Positions 58,901 to 62,000 of a stretch of DNA of 62,000 nt are shown here, piece after piece. Location: positions 40,679 to 102,678 of the forward strand of contig JBBHKE010000089.1 in the NCBI GenBank assembly GCA_037447655.1, given 5' to 3'. The notes beneath the pieces were generated by a model. The model was not told the DNA's origin, did not search any database, and saw only the letters and a program-made list of their open reading frames with translations. The stretch comes from Zygnema cylindricum. Its lineage: Eukaryota; Streptophyta; Zygnematophyceae; Zygnematales; Zygnemataceae. The position numbers and the translations under genes were made by a program. The stretch's first letter is position 1. Every line of letters starts with the position of its first letter.

Positions 58901-61900
58901 CCGCAACGCCCAAAAAAAATATAAAAAAGAAGAAAAAGAGATAGGCCTGCTGGGCAAGTCTAAGAAGACAGCTAATATTAAAAAACAAATCATAAATAAA
59001 AGATCATAGACGAACCTTTGAAGAATTTGTAAAGTTGACATTTTAACTGCCGATGAAATTAAAACAATAGCTTTGTGGCACATGTGCTGTAAAGTTCATT
59101 TAGCTGTCATCAATCCATTGCATCAGATTGTTGCCAGACCAAAAAAACTCCCTCCTGGTCTAATAATCATTTTCATGAATCACCTGACAGCAAGAGCTTA
59201 GCTAGTTCATCCTTTCTTAAAGAATTCAATCTATGGAGATCTATGTCCAAAACAAACATTTGAGCATTTGTGACTCACTGTTCTGTTTTTGTATCATTCC
59301 CCCATTCTGGTTCATGGGGTCCACCAATCGTGATTTCATATTGACCCACACCGGGACGACGTACTTTAAATGTTCCTCGTCCTTTAAGCACAGAGCCCGT
59401 TAAACCATCCACATTGCCACCAATGAGCCTGGCCACCACGCCCATCGAAGTTCCAAGCCTCAGGTCCAATTATTCTATCTGTAGTACACCGTGAAATGTT
59501 ATAGCGTGGGGGATATATTGTTGTTATTAATTTTAATTCAGTTCCAAAAGACAAGGTTGATTCTGAACCGTTTGAAGAATTGACGATAAGAAAAAACCAA
59601 AGTGTCATTGAACCATTTTAGGTTCAAATGGTAAAATTTAGGGGCACTGATATGGCGTCATTGACGCTAATAACGATACACTGTGAACCACTCAGGGGAC
59701 TTGCAAGACACACCATTATGAAATGTTGACAGAACAACCTGCCAGCTGACGCTAATATTGGAAAATGTCACGAAGACATTTTGAAAGGAGGGAAGAGTGA
59801 TGGAGGGCTGGAGGGAGGGAGGACAAGAAGAGACCTACCCGCCTGCTGTCCATGGCACAAACACAAAAGCGAACATCATTTGAGACGGCTTTACCAACTG
59901 AGTCGGATCATCGGTACTATCTTCCCGTTGCTGTACACGCCACTCCTTAGTCCTGATCCCCATGACCCCAATTGTTAAGCACTATACACTCGTACCTCCA
60001 ATCCCCTTCCACATCCCCCTTTCCCACACACCCACCCAATCTCTCCTCACCCAACCTCTTCTCCCAACCTACACTCACTTCTCCCTCCCCCACCCTCAAC
60101 TGGCCAAGAACATCCGTAGGCCTCTGTTGTCCTTACTTGTGCTTGATGTAGATTGAGACAGTGTTCACATTGCTGTTCTCCTTACTGGGATCAGTTCTGC
60201 CCCCTTCCATAGACCAGTCATGTTAGGCCAACCTCATATTGCTTCCTCTTTAAAAAAAGAAGCAGCAAACCACCCAAAACAACTTTCTGACTTACGATGT
60301 CGTGAAGAGCATTCCATCTGTAGTGGGATCCACTCCGGGCAACCTTAATGTTGCCCCATGTTTTCCCCACTCTACCAGTTTTTCTGCAGTGTCTGGAAGA
60401 GAGGGAGAATGTGCCCCTGAAAACTGCCAAGCAGGTGGAGCATAAACCTCTTTCTGAGGCTGATCAATATATCCTCCCAGCCAGCCTGTGCCCAGCTTCC
60501 CTTTTAAACTTAAGTTCCCTTTTTGAAGTTAAGTTCCCTTTTTTAGCTTAAGTTTCCTTGGCAAAGTTAAGCTGAAACATTCTGGAATAGAGCCCGACTC
60601 AAAAGCTATCATGAACAACCACACCAAAGAGGAACAAGCAACTTTCCAAATTTGTACTGCCATGGTGGAAGACTTCCTTACTCTTACTGACCATATTCTG
60701 AATAAGCTATACCAGAGTATATAGAGAGCTATATTTTTTGGATATGAAAAATAGCAAGCAAATAGACTTAATCTGAAAGTAGGGAAAACAAAACAGCGGC
60801 AAAAATTGATGGTGCAGATTGCAATGAAAGACACAACATAGCTCCAAATGATGGAAAACATTCACCTTGTGCGTATGGAAACCATGCGACAGCCACATCG
60901 ATGTTGCCCTCATCCATTTGTCCTGCCTTTCCTACTTTGACTGTTCTTCAACCCTCCCATGAAAGATACATCACAACTGTCCGTAGCAATTCATGTCTCA
61001 GGCATGACGAGCATACAAGTAGAGAAGTCATTCTTCAAGAAAACTACAACGTGTATTGTGATTAACGTCATTTTTTTTTTCACCACTTAAATCATCTTTT
61101 CTCCAGGCACACTAGTCCGATTATTAATCAGACAGTCGCAATGGAAAGGGATGGATCTTACCATCCGATTGGTGGTCCCCGAAAGGAAAATAGACATGTG
61201 TGCACGGAGAAAAGTTGATAAGAAACGAGGAAACCATTGACACGAATGACGATACACTGTGTACACTGCCTATCGCTATTAATGTTAATAACGGATTCAG
61301 TCGCGGCTTCTTTTGGATGAAAATCATAAAATGGTGGTAATTAAGAGAGTGGACTAGAATCCATCACCTCTCCCTAGACTAAATTAGTGTCACACGTTCT
61401 AATTTCGCATTTACACTAACAAGGGCTGGGCAGGGTACTTTTCTTGACCTGTGAACCGACCACTATGATCCAAAAAAGGGTGGGTAAAAAAAAATAAAAA
61501 AAAATCACCATGAATGCTTGGATTCTCATTCCCAAACTCTCCGGATTCCATGCTGCAGAAACACCCGAGCCCATTTCCAAGGACAAAATATAAATTTCAG
61601 ACCAAAACCAGGAAATGGAGATGCCAAAATCACACCGGTTTACGCAAATTCTCTGTGCAAACATGCAAACTAAAGTGAAATCGTCGAGTTTGGCCAAAAC
61701 ACAAACTTACCAAATGAATGTGAAAGAAAATCAGGATGAAGTTGAAACAATCATCGAAGGGGAAGTTAACAAGAAACTAGCTTTAAGCCGAAACTGAAGG
61801 GTGTTGTCTTTTCTAAAGCTAATTCCACAGCAGCAAGATGTCCACAGAATTGCACAAAATAGCGGGACCACAGCATAGAATAGACAAGGTTTTACCTATA

Positions 61901-61948
61901 CCCATAAGCCATAGAGTCGGTCACACAAGCCTGAGCCCTCCATGTCAC
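55712..61948 (-). CDS. unrecognised multi-exon membrane protein, 3' part of gene
   Basis: Exons with consistent phases (minus strand): ~61948-61896 (5' edge uncertain), 61552-61509, 60940-60866, 60485-60296, 60196-60137, 59930-59895, 59428-59279, 57963-57794, 57335-57273 and 57247-57178. A terminal exon is at about 55932-55712. The product includes GQMDEGNIDVAVAWFPYAQG, EKLVEWGKHGATLRLPGVDP, NSNVNTVSIYIKHNNGKIVP, KVRRPGVGQYEITIGG and HVFLSYNYTESGTLLVEARH. That alternation suggests beta-sandwich repeats. The GQYEITI pattern is loosely like H-type lectin or tail-fibre folds. The last exon gives a hydrophobic span (WFGFILALAIVVVSGGIALG) and a cytosolic-like tail, implying a C-terminal membrane anchor. 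The phase between the last two exons does not match, so an exon is probably missing from my model. The start codon is outside the window. I do not recognise the family. Confidence 0.65.
58555..58715. repeat. dispersed repeat, module 2 copy (intronic)
   Basis: It contains AACACTAATGAAAG, AAATTAGTATTATTAACAC and GTTAACACTAATAACACTA, matching the 44450-44830 pair. It lies in the large intron of the membrane-protein gene. Confidence 0.5.
61060..61425. repeat. dispersed repeat, modules 1 and 2 in tandem
   Basis: Module 1 (CACCACTTAAATCATCTTTTC, ATTAATCAGACAGTCGC, GGATGGATCTTACC) at about 61070-61230 is followed by module 2 (TATTAATGTTAATAACGG, TCGCGGCTTCTTTTGG, ATTTCGCATTTACACTAA) at 61245-61425. 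This copy suggests that both modules belong to one parent element. Confidence 0.65.
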
Positions 61949-62000
61949 GAGAAATAACCCATCAATGTGTTGTTTGCCAACTTAAGCATTTCAATTGCTT

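Noticed and set aside
59841-59893. Exon reading SNDVRFCVCAMDSRR in the membrane-protein gene
   Set aside because: It has an acceptor-like and a donor-like site, but its phase does not fit the preceding exon. The neighbouring 36-base exon 59930-59895 fits on both sides.

Overview
This is eukaryotic nuclear DNA from a green plant, most likely an early-diverging streptophyte. I cannot name the species. The evidence is threefold. There are intron-rich genes with GT-AG junctions. Two genes encode proteins of plant type: an organelle-targeted RecA and a plant-class NAD-dependent glycerol-3-phosphate dehydrogenase. The left third is packed with decayed Copia elements and other transposons. I saw no rRNA, tRNA or CRISPR array. 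A run of 10 N (47438-47447) shows the window is a draft assembly.

Left third (1-23.0 kb): transposon graveyard. It holds a small pogo/Emigrant-like MITE (463-649) and a 2.5-kb foldback element with arms of about 860 bp (3742-6289). Next come three minus-strand Copia remnants (about 6.6-9.8 kb), two of which fuse a gag start directly to RNase H. A plus-strand Copia array follows with three LTRs of one family at 9771, 12544 and 17978. The internal region between LTRs B and C still shows gag, protease, integrase, RT and RNase H, all broken by stops and frameshifts. A fourth, inverted LTR (19711-20717) abuts a non-LTR retrotransposon RT fragment.

Middle (24.8-40.4 kb): one minus-strand RECA gene reconstructed as 13 exons with fully consistent phases. 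Exons 2-7 lie in a 4.2-kb block present twice, head to tail, 5336 bp apart and almost identical. The block carries 573 coding bases and begins and ends in phase 0. A transcript using every exon would therefore encode a RecA with a duplicated ATPase core, while skipping one block gives an ordinary RecA of about 460 residues. The two blocks are separated by a purine-rich minisatellite.

Right (45.9-54.1 kb): a plus-strand NAD-glycerol-3-phosphate dehydrogenase gene. Three of its introns have purine tracts near the donor and pyrimidine tracts at the acceptor. The first part of exon 5 is tandemly copied five more times upstream of the real exon. The exon expected to carry the conserved Gly-Arg-Asn substrate-binding segment cannot be found.

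Far right (55.7-62.0 kb): the 3' part of a minus-strand multi-exon gene that I do not recognise. Ten internal exons join with consistent phases, and a terminal exon encodes a transmembrane segment and short tail. Its 5' end lies beyond the window. The space between genes holds dispersed short repeats related to one another, including a 566-bp MITE at 40746-41311.
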